Source: JAHEKD01 sp965204695 (lineage in GTDB: Bacteria; Pseudomonadota; Gammaproteobacteria; Arenicellales; JAHEKD01). Taken from it: 64,000 nt of DNA. The notes beneath the pieces were generated by a model. That model searched no databases. It saw nothing but the letters and a program-made list of their open reading frames with translations, and was not told where the DNA came from. The position numbers and the translations under genes are program-made. Positions 45,411 through 54,709 of this stretch are shown piece after piece (the first letter of the stretch is position 1; each line of letters starts with the position of its first letter). The stretch is taken from assembly GCA_965204695.1 (NCBI GenBank), contig OZ242007.1, positions 2,604,001-2,668,000 of the forward strand. Reading direction: 5' to 3'.

Positions 45411-46289
45411 TTAATCACTATCGGTTTGTTGCTGAGTAGATGCGTAAAATAAAATGCCCATGACAATTGCAAAACCGGTCAGTTGAATAGGCGCTAATGA
45501 TTCGCCCAATAACACCATCGCAGTAATGGTCGCTACGACAGGTTCAAGATTAAAATACAATGAGCTTTTTGCAGCACCAATAGCTTTGATAGCCAGAAAC
45601 ATAACCATCAAACCGGTCGCGTAACTCATGCTGGCTAATAGCAAACTCCAGTTTCCTGTGCTGGTTTTGGGTATTTGAAAATCGCCCTGGATGAGTGTAA
45701 TGACGCATAGAACAATAACCGTGATCGCATTCACCCAAAAGGCAACGACAATTAGATTCACCGAGGTAAAATAATGTTGCGAAGCAACGAATACACCTGC
45801 TGCACAGCAAGCAGCAAAAAGGGCTAATAGAATACCGATAGTTTGGAGATTTTCGAAAACGGGTCCGATAACTAAAAATAATCCGAAAAAGGCCAATACA
45901 AAACTGGCCAGGGTTTTAAGTGAAATCGTTTCAGGATCACGTAAAGATAAATACAAAAGCAGCAGAATAGGCCAGGTAAAAAATAAAATGGCGGAAAGTC
46001 CAACCGGAATATAGTTAATCGCACCCAGATAACCGAGTGCATTGCCAGCGGCAAGTATTCCGACGATGGTCACGCCAACAAATTCGAATCGTCGCAGTCG
46101 AATACTTTCTCGTTGTAACAAGACAATAGCCAAGCACAAAACCACTCCACAAAAGGCTCGGAAAATGCCAACGGTTAGAGGATTACTGCCATGTTCATAA
46201 CTGATTCGGGCCAAAGTGGTAACAATACCAAAGAAACAGGCAGAGGCGACTGAAAGTAAAATTCCTCGTGCTGGATTAGTGATGGACAC
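45411..46289 (-). CDS. EamA/DMT family transporter
   Basis: A 292-residue inner-membrane protein with ten predicted helices in two EamA repeats (first half FFGIVTTLARISYEHGSNPL; second half MSYATGLMVMFLAIKAIGA). Substrate unknown; family members export amino acids or metabolites. It is monocistronic and divergent from the LOG gene at 46429. Confidence 0.85.
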   Translation of the reverse strand: MSITNPARGILLSVASACFFGIVTTLARISYEHGSNPLTVGIFRAFCGVVLCLAIVLLQRESIRLRRFEFVGVTIVGILAAGNALGYLGAINYIPVGLSAILFFTWPILLLLYLSLRDPETISLKTLASFVLAFFGLFLVIGPVFENLQTIGILLALFAACCAAGVFVASQHYFTSVNLIVVAFWVNAITVIVLCVITLIQGDFQIPKTSTGNWSLLLASMSYATGLMVMFLAIKAIGAAKSSLYFNLEPVVATITAMVLLGESLAPIQLTGFAIVMGILFYASTQQQTDSD

Positions 46290-46428
46290 TGTAGAACTGA
46301 TGAAAAATTGTCATGTCGGCGAGTGTCTCACAAGTATTATTTCCTATGCCATGAATTTATTCATCTTTAGCGGTTAAAAAACTTGTGGGAGAATAAGCTT
46401 CTTTTTAGCAAACCAGGACAATGCAGTT

Positions 46429-47157
46429 ATGCAAGATGAAAATAAATCAGTAGAAAAATATCGTTCATATAAGACGCCATCACGCACGTTGTCGCGTGAG
46501 TCCTGGAAGATCTTTCAGATCATGGCGGAATTTGTTGAGGGTTTCGAAAAAGTTGCGCAAATTCATCCCTCAGTGAGTATTTTTGGTTCGGCTCGAACCC
46601 CTGAAGATCATCCTTATTACAAACTGACAGAGGAAATCGCCCTTAAATTATCAAATTCAGGCTTTGCGGTGGTCAGTGGCGGTGGTCCAGGGATTATGGA
46701 AGCGGCTAACAAATGCGCTTATGCAGGAAAGTCACCAAGTGTGGGCTTGAATATTTTGTTGCCTCATGAACAAGGAGGTAATCCTTTTCAGGATATCAGT
46801 CTGAGTTTTAAACATTTTTTTGCCCGAAAAGTCATGTTTGTCAAACATGCTTCTGCCTATGTGGTGATGCCCGGAGGCTTCGGTACACTAGATGAGCTGG
46901 CTGAAATTTTGACACTAATTCAAACGGGTAAAAGCCGCCGCATTCCTGTTATAATTGTCCATCGACCCTTCTGGGAAGGGTTGGTTGGATGGTTCAAGGA
47001 TACCTTGGTTGAAGAAGGCACAATTAGTGAGTCAGACCTTGATTTATTTAGTATTATTGACGATCCGCAGGAAGTTGTAGATGAAATCTTCAACTACTAT
47101 GAACAAAAAGGCTTTGAGAAATCGGCCGCTGAAGAAGAGATATTATTGAACCTATGA
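46429..47157 (+). CDS. LOG family protein (TIGR00730)
   Basis: A 242-residue Rossmann-fold protein with VVSGGGPGIMEAAN near residues 81-94 and the signature PGGFGTLDE at 148-156. This is the lysine decarboxylase-like fold of cytokinin riboside 5'-monophosphate phosphoribohydrolases; bacterial members hydrolyse nucleotide monophosphates. Overlaps the DUF2782 gene by 4 bp (ATGA), indicating coupling. Confidence 0.88.
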   Translation: MQDENKSVEKYRSYKTPSRTLSRESWKIFQIMAEFVEGFEKVAQIHPSVSIFGSARTPEDHPYYKLTEEIALKLSNSGFAVVSGGGPGIMEAANKCAYAGKSPSVGLNILLPHEQGGNPFQDISLSFKHFFARKVMFVKHASAYVVMPGGFGTLDELAEILTLIQTGKSRRIPVIIVHRPFWEGLVGWFKDTLVEEGTISESDLDLFSIIDDPQEVVDEIFNYYEQKGFEKSAAEEEILLNL

Positions 47158-47507
47158 AAAAAACATCTGCATTGATTTTTGCCTGTGCCGCGCTAGGCTT
47201 GCAATCTACTTATGCTCAGTCCAATGAAGAGCTAGAAACGCTGGAAACCATTGAGGTTGGTTCTAAGCAATCGGCTCAAGATGTCTTGAATGACCAGTTT
47301 CAATCTTCGGTTAAAGTCCGCCAAGCAGGGACAACAACCGTCAAGGAATATCAGAATCAAGGTGTGACTTACAAAGTTGAAGTTGCTCCCAAAGATACAC
47401 CAGCCTACATCCTTTCAGACCAGGACGGTAACGGTAAAATCAACAATTCTGATACCGGTATTGACAGTGATGTAGTGGTTCCTGAGTGGACGCTTGGTAA
47501 CTGGTAA
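47154..47507 (+). CDS. DUF2782 domain periplasmic protein
   Basis: A 117-residue exported protein with a signal peptide (MKKTSALIFACAALGLQSTY, cleavage after AQ) and the DUF2782 core (YKVEVAPKDTPAYILSDQDG). In gammaproteobacteria this family is often encoded near polA; here polA is 5.4 kb away. Function unknown. It converges with the LysR gene, with a small GTCTTTAGAC hairpin between the stops. Confidence 0.82.
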   Translation: MKKTSALIFACAALGLQSTYAQSNEELETLETIEVGSKQSAQDVLNDQFQSSVKVRQAGTTTVKEYQNQGVTYKVEVAPKDTPAYILSDQDGNGKINNSDTGIDSDVVVPEWTLGNW

Positions 47508-47516
47508 GTCTTTAGA

Positions 47517-48404
47517 CTACTGACCTGAATTCACCTCATCGATTAGCCATTCGATAAATCTACTTGCGGCATCACTGGGCTTGCGATTATTAGGCTCAAC
47601 CAAATAATAAGAGAAGTTATTGATCGATTGCTTAAACGGACTTAATAATTTGCCCGATGCCACATCATCACTGATTAAGGATCGACAACCTAACTCGATG
47701 CCCTGGCCATCCAAAGCACTCTGATAGCGTACATTGCTATCGTCAATAAAAAGAGTGTGTAGGGGTTTTTTATAGTCTGCTTCGACCAACTCAAACCAGT
47801 CTTTCCAACTATCATGATCAGTTTCTCTGAGTAAAGTGTGATTCAGCAAATCCTTGGCTGTCCGGATTTTGTTTGCATCAATCATTTGTGGACTAAAAAC
47901 TGGGGTTAGTTCTCCGGGGATCAGTAAATGTTGCTTTGTCTCCGCCCGATCCCCGGTTGACCATTCGATAGCCAAATCTGCCCGATCATTTACGAAATTA
48001 ATAGCCTGAGTAGTGTGGATTAATCGCAATTCAATATCAGGATAGCGGGTCCAAAATCGACTTAAACGAGGTGACAACCACTTAACAGCGAAATAAGGTC
48101 TTAAACTAACGGTTAGTATGTTTGGATTAGTTTGTTCGCGGATATCATCAACAGTTTGTTTGAGTGAACGGAAAATAGTTTGAACTCTCGGTGCTAGTTG
48201 TTCCCCCGTTTCAGTTAGCATAATGTTTCTGCCCGATTTTTTGATGAGTTTTACCTTAAGTTCTTCCTCAAGTGAACGGATTAAATGACTGATTGCCGAT
48301 GGTGTAACCGATAATTCTTCGGCTGCACGGTTCATATGTAAATGACGGGACAGAACTTCAAAAGTTCGAAGCGCCTTCAGTGAGGGTAATCTATCGGATT
48401 TCAT
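47517..48404 (-). CDS. LysR-family transcriptional regulator
   Basis: A 295-residue regulator of the GcvA-like group. The N-terminal helix-turn-helix covers residues 5-63 (HMNRAAEELSVTPSAISHLI). The effector-binding domain follows. It is divergent from the cupin-Rieske-glyoxalase genes, the classical arrangement of a LysR regulator and its target operon, with 140 bp of AT-rich sequence between them. Confidence 0.88.
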   Translation of the reverse strand: MKSDRLPSLKALRTFEVLSRHLHMNRAAEELSVTPSAISHLIRSLEEELKVKLIKKSGRNIMLTETGEQLAPRVQTIFRSLKQTVDDIREQTNPNILTVSLRPYFAVKWLSPRLSRFWTRYPDIELRLIHTTQAINFVNDRADLAIEWSTGDRAETKQHLLIPGELTPVFSPQMIDANKIRTAKDLLNHTLLRETDHDSWKDWFELVEADYKKPLHTLFIDDSNVRYQSALDGQGIELGCRSLISDDVASGKLLSPFKQSINNFSYYLVEPNNRKPSDAASRFIEWLIDEVNSGQ

Positions 48405-48544
48405 ATATATCGTTGAAATAAACTCAATAATCTATGTAATTTTATCATTTGTCATTCACTAGTAAATTAGTTATTTATTAACCTTATCAGATCAATCTAG
48501 CACTAAGGATTGATGAATTTATTTGAACATTTGTGAGAGATAAA

Positions 48545-48943
48545 ATGACAGCACCTACAGTATTTAGAATGAGCGACATCGCCGATCGAAAAGAAAACCT
48601 TGATAACAACGGTACATTCATCAAACCCTTTATTAACACCAAAGTTAGCGAAAGTATGGCTGGTGGTGTCAATTTTCTTAATAATGTTTCCATACCATGG
48701 GATTTAACCTGCGATGAGATTATTTATTGCTTTGAGGGAACATTCAGATTGGTTGTCGACGAAATCGGTTATGAATTAAATCCTGGTGATTTGATGTATG
48801 TGCCTAAAGACAATCACGTCAAATATGAATGTGATGGCGAATGCACCATTTTTTATGCGGCTTATCCGGTGAACTGGAAAGAGCTGGCTGGATTGACTCA
48901 TGTGCCGGGCATTGATCCTGATGATATGCCTAAAGCGGAGTAA
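48545..48943 (+). CDS. Cupin protein, EutQ-like
   Basis: A 132-residue single-domain cupin (WDLTCDEIIYCFEGTFRLVV, LNPGDLMYVPKDNHVKYEC). The first cupin motif is missing the usual histidine pair (C-D-E rather than H-x-H), like EutQ-type cupins. The start ATG at 48545 is preceded by GAGAG; the in-frame GTG at 48533 overlaps that site. It is first in a run with the Rieske oxygenase and glyoxalase, so it is probably part of the same catabolic unit. Confidence 0.8.
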   Translation: MTAPTVFRMSDIADRKENLDNNGTFIKPFINTKVSESMAGGVNFLNNVSIPWDLTCDEIIYCFEGTFRLVVDEIGYELNPGDLMYVPKDNHVKYECDGECTIFYAAYPVNWKELAGLTHVPGIDPDDMPKAE

Positions 48944-48966
48944 ATGACTTTGTGAGGATTTGAATC

Positions 48967-50079
48967 ATGATTCCACAACAACAGATTGACAAGATAACCC
49001 AGCAATTTTCTTCAAAGACTCCAGTGGCCAGCGGTTTGTCGGCTTACGCTTATACCAGTCAAGATTACTGGGAGCAGGAGCAACAAACTTTATTTGCCAG
49101 TTCCTGGGTGTTTGTTGGCTTCGCCCATGAGCTTATGAATACGGGCGATGTGATGCCGCTGGAAGTTGCAGGGCGGCCGATTTTTCTGATTCGTGACTCT
49201 AATGGTGAAATCAAGGCTTTTCATAATGTCTGTCGTCATCGTTGTCTCAAGTTAATTGATGAAAGCTGCAATGTCGGCCCACGAATTCGTTGTCCCTATC
49301 ATTCATGGGTTTATGGTTTAAGTGGTGAGCTTAAGTCGACACCATTTTTTGCCGGTTCTGGACATACTCCAGAAGGGTTTGATCCCGGCAAACATGCTTT
49401 AGTTGAGGTCAATTCTGGTGTTTGGTTTGATTGGATTTTTGTTAATTTAAGCGATAACCCAACACCGTTTGAAGATCATATCCAGCCACTAAAAAAACGT
49501 TTGGCCGATGTTGATTTTGAACAGGTTAAACCCATAGCCACTGTGGAGCTAGGCGAAGTCAAGTGCAACTGGAAATTATTGCTGGAAAATTTTATCGAAC
49601 CTTATCATGTTCAATTTGTGCATTCCTCGACAACTGACCAGCCGCTAAAAGATCACTATACAGTGATTGATGAGCATTGTTTGGGCAGTGCAGTCGATAT
49701 TGATGAATCGGCTGAACAATCTGGTAAAAATACGCTAGCAGTGAGTTCACTATATTTAACGCTTTTTCCCAATTTTGTATTCGGCCGTTATTTCCCCGAT
49801 CAAATGGGTGTTCATCTTGATGTTCCGCTAAGTGTTGATCGAACCTGGCAGAAACGGGTGATTTATACTACTGATGGTCAACTGAGGAGTGATGAGGAAA
49901 TCACCAACCTGAAAACGCTTTGGTATGATGTCCACAAAGAAGACCATGAAATGTGTGAACGTCTGCAATTAGGGCGGGCATCAACCATTGCTGAACAGGG
50001 CGGTTTATTGTCGCCACATTGGGAAGACAGCGTCAGGCGTTTTCAGGAGCTAGCTTTAAACGCTACAATTAATACTTGA
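48967..50079 (+). CDS. Rieske-type ring-hydroxylating oxygenase, alpha subunit
   Basis: A 370-residue oxygenase. The [2Fe-2S] Rieske site is C89-x-H91 and C109-x2-H112 (NVCRHRC and RCPYHSW). The mononuclear iron ligands are H214 and H219 in NFIEPYHVQFVH with an acidic ligand further on. The size and motifs resemble choline/carnitine or aromatic monooxygenase alpha subunits that work with a separate reductase, which is not encoded nearby. The substrate is unknown. It lies 23 bp after the cupin gene. Confidence 0.88.
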   Translation: MIPQQQIDKITQQFSSKTPVASGLSAYAYTSQDYWEQEQQTLFASSWVFVGFAHELMNTGDVMPLEVAGRPIFLIRDSNGEIKAFHNVCRHRCLKLIDESCNVGPRIRCPYHSWVYGLSGELKSTPFFAGSGHTPEGFDPGKHALVEVNSGVWFDWIFVNLSDNPTPFEDHIQPLKKRLADVDFEQVKPIATVELGEVKCNWKLLLENFIEPYHVQFVHSSTTDQPLKDHYTVIDEHCLGSAVDIDESAEQSGKNTLAVSSLYLTLFPNFVFGRYFPDQMGVHLDVPLSVDRTWQKRVIYTTDGQLRSDEEITNLKTLWYDVHKEDHEMCERLQLGRASTIAEQGGLLSPHWEDSVRRFQELALNATINT

Positions 50080-50097
50080 TTTTAGAGATGTAACACT

Positions 50098-50526
50098 ATG
50101 TCAGCAGAAAATACTTCAAAACCCGATTTTCGAATCGATCACACCATGCTTAGGGTCAAGGACCTGGATAAATCATTAGACTTTTACACCCGCATTCTAG
50201 GTATGAAAGTATTACGTCAAAATGAATACCCAGAAGGTAAGTTCACTAATACGTTTATTGGCTATCAGGGTGAAGACGAAGGTCCGACACTAGAGTTGAC
50301 GTATAACTGGGATCAAGAAGATGATTATGACCGTGGTAACGGCTGGGGTCATTTAGCACTAAAAGTGTCCGATGTTTATGCCGCCAGTGAGTATCTGAAA
50401 TCTGAGGGAGTCGAATTCACCAAAGAGCCGTCACCAATGAAGCACGGTACCCGAATTCTGGCGTTTATCAAGGATCCGGACGGTTACCCGATTGAATTGA
50501 ATGAACCGATTTCAAAAGACAGCTAA
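50098..50526 (+). CDS. gloA: Lactoylglutathione lyase (glyoxalase I)
   Basis: A 142-residue VOC-fold protein with DHTMLRVKDLDKSLDFY, FTNTFIGYQG.DEGPTLELTYN, GWGHLALKV and FIKDPDGYPIEL, the metal-ligand order of proteobacterial GloA. It detoxifies methylglyoxal with glutathione. It lies 18 bp after the Rieske gene on the same strand, so it may process an aldehyde made by the oxygenase. The general role is firm; the operon role is inferred. Confidence 0.88.
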   Translation: MSAENTSKPDFRIDHTMLRVKDLDKSLDFYTRILGMKVLRQNEYPEGKFTNTFIGYQGEDEGPTLELTYNWDQEDDYDRGNGWGHLALKVSDVYAASEYLKSEGVEFTKEPSPMKHGTRILAFIKDPDGYPIELNEPISKDS

Positions 50527-51170
50527 TTTGGTTATTAGAAAGTTAGCCACAGAAATTTTTACCCCTCCTAACCTCCCCTAGAAGGGGAGGAAACCTATGC
50601 TCTGACCGATATAAGTTCTCCCATTTCTAAGAGAGCTTGAACGATGGGTATTAAGTAATAACCTTGTTTGACAGCGTCATTCAGCTTCCTGTTGAATGCT
50701 GTCAGAGCAAACTGAACTTGCTTCACTTCGAATAATTGCCCATGGAGGAGTTAGAGGGATGGGCATTAATTTAGATGTAAAATCTTCCAGGTTAGTTACA
50801 GCAGAATTAACCGGGAAATGAAACGGGCATTGAGTAATGATCGGGTTTAACACCATCATTCAGTTTCCCGGTGAATATTGTCAAAGCCAACCGACTTGCA
50901 TCGCTTCGAATAATTGCCCATGGGGGAGTTAGAGGGAACAGCGTTTAAAGAAACTAAATAATCGCAGTTTCCGTGAGTTTATATTAAATCCTAGGGATCA
51001 TATATTTCTCCCCCTTTTAGGGGGAGTTAGAGGGAACAGCGTTTAAAGAAACTAAATAATCGCAGTTTCCGTGAGTTTATATTAAATCCCAGAAATCATA
51101 TATTTCTCCCCCTTTTAGGGGGAGTTAGAGGGGGTTAGAATATGTTCCAATTATTCAGGAAACCAACCAA
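50527..51170. repeat. Repeat-rich intergenic region
   Basis: No gene supported. It contains two related segments around TCGAATAATTGCCCATG (50725 and 50904), then a two-copy 98-bp tandem repeat and several inverted GGGGAGTTAGAGGG / CCCCCTTTTAGGGGG pieces. Similar CCCTCCTAACCTCCCC pieces lie at 50561. The block looks like layered intergenic repeat insertions. Confidence 0.75.
50922..51117 (+). repeat. Tandem 98-bp repeat, two copies plus partial third
   Basis: GGGGGAGTTAGAGGGAACAG begins at 50922 and again at 51020; a third GGGGGAGTTAGAGGG begins at 51118. The two full units differ at only a few positions (CTAGGGATC versus CAGAAATC). Each unit includes a stem CTCCCCC / GGGGGAG around TTTTA. 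A sequence duplication, probably recent. Confidence 0.9.
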
Positions 51171-51587
51171 ATGCGATTTATTTCAATAATACTACTGATC
51201 ACCTTTTTATCCGCTTGTGCCTCATCCGGTGGCAGCAGTCAATCCACCTCGGCTAGCAGCACTGACGGCAATATTTGGTTTTATCGTACCAATAGCATAG
51301 GACAGCAGACAGCATTCACATTAGTGAAAGACACAGATAAACCCGGCTGTCATAATATGCTGAAAAGAAGTCGATTACATCGAATTGCTGTGAAGGGCTT
51401 CCAATATTGTGAGGTATTCGCTGAAAAAGACTGCGCTGAAGACACAAAGCTTAGCGCTCAATGGCTGGCTAAGCGAGTCAAGTCAGACGATAAAATACAA
51501 CCGACAACGAAATTCAGTAAAGGATCACGTTGGGTGTTTGATCGGAAAGGGAACATCATGGCACGTTCCTGGCGCTGTGTGGAGTGA
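51171..51587 (+). CDS. Hypothetical lipoprotein
   Basis: A 138-residue lipoprotein with signal MRFISIILLITFLSAC (lipobox LSAC), a serine/glycine-rich linker (SSGGSSQSTSASS), and a small domain with four Cys (GCHNM, QYCEV, KDCAED, WRCVE) that may form disulfides in the periplasm. Next to the lipobox is ASSGG, favouring outer-membrane sorting. I do not recognise the domain. Bounded by repeat-rich gaps on both sides. Confidence 0.65.
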   Translation: MRFISIILLITFLSACASSGGSSQSTSASSTDGNIWFYRTNSIGQQTAFTLVKDTDKPGCHNMLKRSRLHRIAVKGFQYCEVFAEKDCAEDTKLSAQWLAKRVKSDDKIQPTTKFSKGSRWVFDRKGNIMARSWRCVE

Positions 51588-51869
51588 CAGCAAAGGTGTC
51601 ATCCCGAGTGAGTCAGTAGCCTTCTTACAAGGATAAACGAACCGAGAGATCACCTTCCTACTGTCAGATTTGTCATTCCGCGCCCGTTTGGGCATAAAAG
51701 CCTGTCGAGAGACCTCCTGATGGCTGCTAGGGCCTTTTTTATTGTCATCCCGACCCGAAGTGGAGGGATCTTTTGAGTTAATTACTTTCTTCGATTAAGG
51801 CCCGAACAGGCTCAAGGAGATCCCGAAATAAATCCGGGACAAGTTTCTACCCTTTTTTATGGGCGAGGA
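51588..51869. repeat. Intergenic repeats including the GGGCATAAAAGC element
   Basis: No gene. Holds the dispersed element GCCCGTTTGGGCATAAAAGC at 51682-51701, set inside a TCATTCCGCG...GAGAGACC repeat, plus CCCGACCCGAAGTGGAGGGA near 51750 and CCCGAAATAAATCCGGGACA near 51823. Confidence 0.6.
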
Positions 51870-52385
51870 TTAGGTAGGATAAACACCATTCAAGATATCA
51901 AAGTTTAGCTGGGCCCTTGTCTTGTCTTGATCCGGAATTGAGCTGATGCTTTCTATAGTCTGAATATATTCACCCGGTAGCCGGTGATATTTTGCACCTG
52001 TCAAAACAAAATCTTTATACCAGTGAAAAGGAGCGAGTCCATTGTCCATGGCATCGAGTTGGGCTTGATAGAGCAGTGCTTGAATAGTTTTGTTGCCGAT
52101 TAAAATTTTTTTGAATACAGCATCATAACCGTGACCCACTCCTTCAAAATAATCAAGTTTGTCTTTTTGCTCAAAATCAAGTTGGCAGATGGCTCCCCAA
52201 ACTTTATGTCCCGTGTTTTCAATTACAGTACATTTGCCTGAACCATCACCACCGCATTTATTAAAAACAAGTTGATGATCAGCCAGATAACCAATACCAA
52301 CATGTTGATAATCACCTACACGCTGATGTAAGCGATAGTGATTGAGGTTCGAGCCGAAGGCGAAGTAAAAAACGGTCTGACTCAA
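51870..52385 (-). CDS. Gamma-glutamylcyclotransferase family protein
   Basis: A 171-residue GGCT/AIG2-like protein with the substrate-loop motif YFAFGSNL and a later GAICQLDFEQKDKLDYFEG. The start TTG at 52385 is preferred because its TTGA overlaps the uvrD stop by 4 bp; a longer in-frame start at GTG 52424 would overlap uvrD further. It would cleave gamma-glutamyl peptides to 5-oxoproline. Substrate uncertain. Confidence 0.75.
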   Translation of the reverse strand: MSQTVFYFAFGSNLNHYRLHQRVGDYQHVGIGYLADHQLVFNKCGGDGSGKCTVIENTGHKVWGAICQLDFEQKDKLDYFEGVGHGYDAVFKKILIGNKTIQALLYQAQLDAMDNGLAPFHWYKDFVLTGAKYHRLPGEYIQTIESISSIPDQDKTRAQLNFDILNGVYPT

Positions 52386-54556
52386 GCAACCAATTCCAGT
52401 TTTGCGAATGAAATCACTAGCCACTTGTTGCCTGCATCTTGGAAATTTACCTGTACCCTGGCATGCTCACCTTGTCCTTCCAGGTTTAAAACGGTTCCTT
52501 CACCAAACTTGGCATGCCTGACCCTGGATCCTAACTTGTAACCGCTATCAGAGCCGTGTTTGGCAATTACACTACTGGTTGAAGAGCCAACAGCGACTGT
52601 TTTGATACGATTACCAGTCATGCGAATTTCAGTCAGATACTCATCCGGAATCTCATCAACAAAGCGAGACGGACGGATATAGCTTTCTTTGCCGTGCAAT
52701 CGCCGAATCTCAGCATAACTCATAACCAGCTCTTGCATTGCCCGGGTCATGCCGACATAGCAAAGCCGGCGTTCTTCCTCCAGACGCCCGGGTTCATCGA
52801 TCGATCGTTGATGAGGAAACAGGCCTTCTTCAAGACCGGCCAAGAATACCAATGGAAATTCTAGTCCTTTGGCAGAATGCAAGCTCATAAGCTGCACACA
52901 ATCTTCCCATTCTTCAGCCTGGCCTTCACCGGCTTCCAGGGCGGCATGGAGTAAAAACTCGGTTAAAGGATCAGTTTCAGAATCTTCTTCATCAAAATGA
53001 AATTGGCGTGTGGCTGAAACCAGTTCCTCTAAGTTTTCTACTCGAGCTGCGCCTCTCTCACCTTTTTCTTTTTGATAGTGAGTAATCAATCCTGAGTGTT
53101 TAACCACATGCTCTGTTAGTTCGGGTAAAGTCATGGCCTCGGACTCAGCATCCAGGCGTTCGATTAATTCAAGAAATTGACTAATTGAATTAGCCGCTCG
53201 CGATGCAAGCCTTTGTTGTTTTAATAATTCAATACTGGCCTTGTACATTGAAATTTGATGATCACGTGCAGCAAGGCGAATCGTGTCCAGGGTTTTGTTG
53301 CCAACGCCACGGGTTGGTACATTGGCAATTCGTTCAAAGGACGGATCGGAATCACGATTATTGATTAATCTTAAGTAAGCCAAAGCATCCTTAATTTCCT
53401 GGCGCTCGAAAAAGCGAAATCCACCGTAAACACGATAAGGAATACCCCGCTCAATTAAAATTTCCTCAAAGACACGTGATTGGGCATTGGAACGGTAAAG
53501 CACAGCGATGCTATCGCGGCGATTGCCATCATCAACCCAACGTTCGATTGAACTGATGACAAAGCGGGCTTCATCATATTCGTTATAGGCCGCATACAGC
53601 TTAATTGGCGAACCTTGTTCACCTTTAGTCCATAGTTCTTTGCCTAAACGACCATCGTTGTGGCGAATCACTGCATTGGCAGCATTGAGAATCGTTGCTG
53701 TAGAACGATAATTTTGCTCCAGGCGAATAATTTTTGTGCCCGAGTAATCTTTTTCGAATTGCAGAATATTTTCTACCTTGGCACCGCGCCAGCCATAAAT
53801 AGATTGATCATCGTCGCCAACAGCCATGATGTTTTGATGCTGGCCGGCTAGTAGTTTTAGCCATTGATATTGAATGGTATTAGTATCCTGAAATTCGTCG
53901 ATCAAAATATGTCTAAATCGATTCTGATAGCGAGTGCGTAAATCTTCGTTGTTTTTTAATAATTCCAATGCGCGTAACAATAATTCAGTGAAATCAACCA
54001 GACCTAAACGCTGACAAAATTCCTCATAACGCAAATAAACATTTTGCAGCTGACGTTGTTGCTCATCATGAGAAGGAGCCATATTTACTGCGCGAATGCC
54101 TTCTTCTTTGTGCGAGTTGATAAACCATTGTACCTGCTTGGGTGGCCAATAGCTTTCATCTAGCCCTAAATCTTTGAGGACACGTTTGACCAAACGCAGT
54201 TGATCTTCCGAATCCATAATTTCGAAGGCTTGCGGTAAATCAGCTTCCTGCCAATGTTGACGCAATAAGCGATGTGATAAACCATGAAATGTTCCCATCC
54301 ACATGCCACCGACCGGAAAGCCCAGTATTTGCTCAATACGTTGACGCATTTCATGACTGGCTTTGTTAGTAAATGTCACCGCCAGGATAGATAATGGCGA
54401 AACATCTAAGGCTTGCACCAACCAGGCAATTCGATAAGTTAGAACCCGGGTTTTACCACTGCCTGCCCCTGCCAATACCAGCAATGGACCATCTGCAGCC
54501 GACACTGCTTCGCGCTGTGATTCATTTAGCTGATCGAAAATATGGGAAACGTCCAT
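52382..54556 (-). CDS. uvrD: DNA helicase II (UvrD/Rep family)
   Basis: A 724-residue superfamily 1A helicase: Walker A GAGSGKT at 30-36, LIDEFQDTNTIQYQWL, AVGDDDQSIYGWRGA, and a C-terminal Tudor-like end (LGSRVRHAKFGEGTVLNLEG). Full UvrD length. It acts in nucleotide-excision and mismatch repair. Overlaps the GGCT gene at its stop. Confidence 0.95.
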   Translation of the reverse strand: MDVSHIFDQLNESQREAVSAADGPLLVLAGAGSGKTRVLTYRIAWLVQALDVSPLSILAVTFTNKASHEMRQRIEQILGFPVGGMWMGTFHGLSHRLLRQHWQEADLPQAFEIMDSEDQLRLVKRVLKDLGLDESYWPPKQVQWFINSHKEEGIRAVNMAPSHDEQQRQLQNVYLRYEEFCQRLGLVDFTELLLRALELLKNNEDLRTRYQNRFRHILIDEFQDTNTIQYQWLKLLAGQHQNIMAVGDDDQSIYGWRGAKVENILQFEKDYSGTKIIRLEQNYRSTATILNAANAVIRHNDGRLGKELWTKGEQGSPIKLYAAYNEYDEARFVISSIERWVDDGNRRDSIAVLYRSNAQSRVFEEILIERGIPYRVYGGFRFFERQEIKDALAYLRLINNRDSDPSFERIANVPTRGVGNKTLDTIRLAARDHQISMYKASIELLKQQRLASRAANSISQFLELIERLDAESEAMTLPELTEHVVKHSGLITHYQKEKGERGAARVENLEELVSATRQFHFDEEDSETDPLTEFLLHAALEAGEGQAEEWEDCVQLMSLHSAKGLEFPLVFLAGLEEGLFPHQRSIDEPGRLEEERRLCYVGMTRAMQELVMSYAEIRRLHGKESYIRPSRFVDEIPDEYLTEIRMTGNRIKTVAVGSSTSSVIAKHGSDSGYKLGSRVRHAKFGEGTVLNLEGQGEHARVQVNFQDAGNKWLVISFAKLELVA

Positions 54557-54663
54557 TGTCAGTTATAAGTATTTCGCACCGGTTAATTATAACCAAGCGA
54601 TCAGAGATTGAGTTTGAATTATCTAAAAATAGCCTACTGTTTTTGTTAAATCATTAGCTATTA

Positions 54664-54682
54664 AATTATCAAAGTCATTATC
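54664..54682 (+). promoter_or_regulatory. Weak Fur-box-like site
   Basis: The 19-mer ending AGTCATTATC matches 14 of 19 Fur consensus positions by eye and lies 28 bp before the PNPOx-like gene. The left half is poor, so binding is doubtful. Confidence 0.25.
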
Positions 54683-54709
54683 ATGAAACGATAAGAGCAG
54701 GAGATAAAA

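Noticed and set aside
50922..51130. Possible CRISPR or CRISPR-like array from the 98-bp repeats
   Set aside because: The entire unit is repeated, not alternating repeats and unique spacers; it is a tandem duplication.
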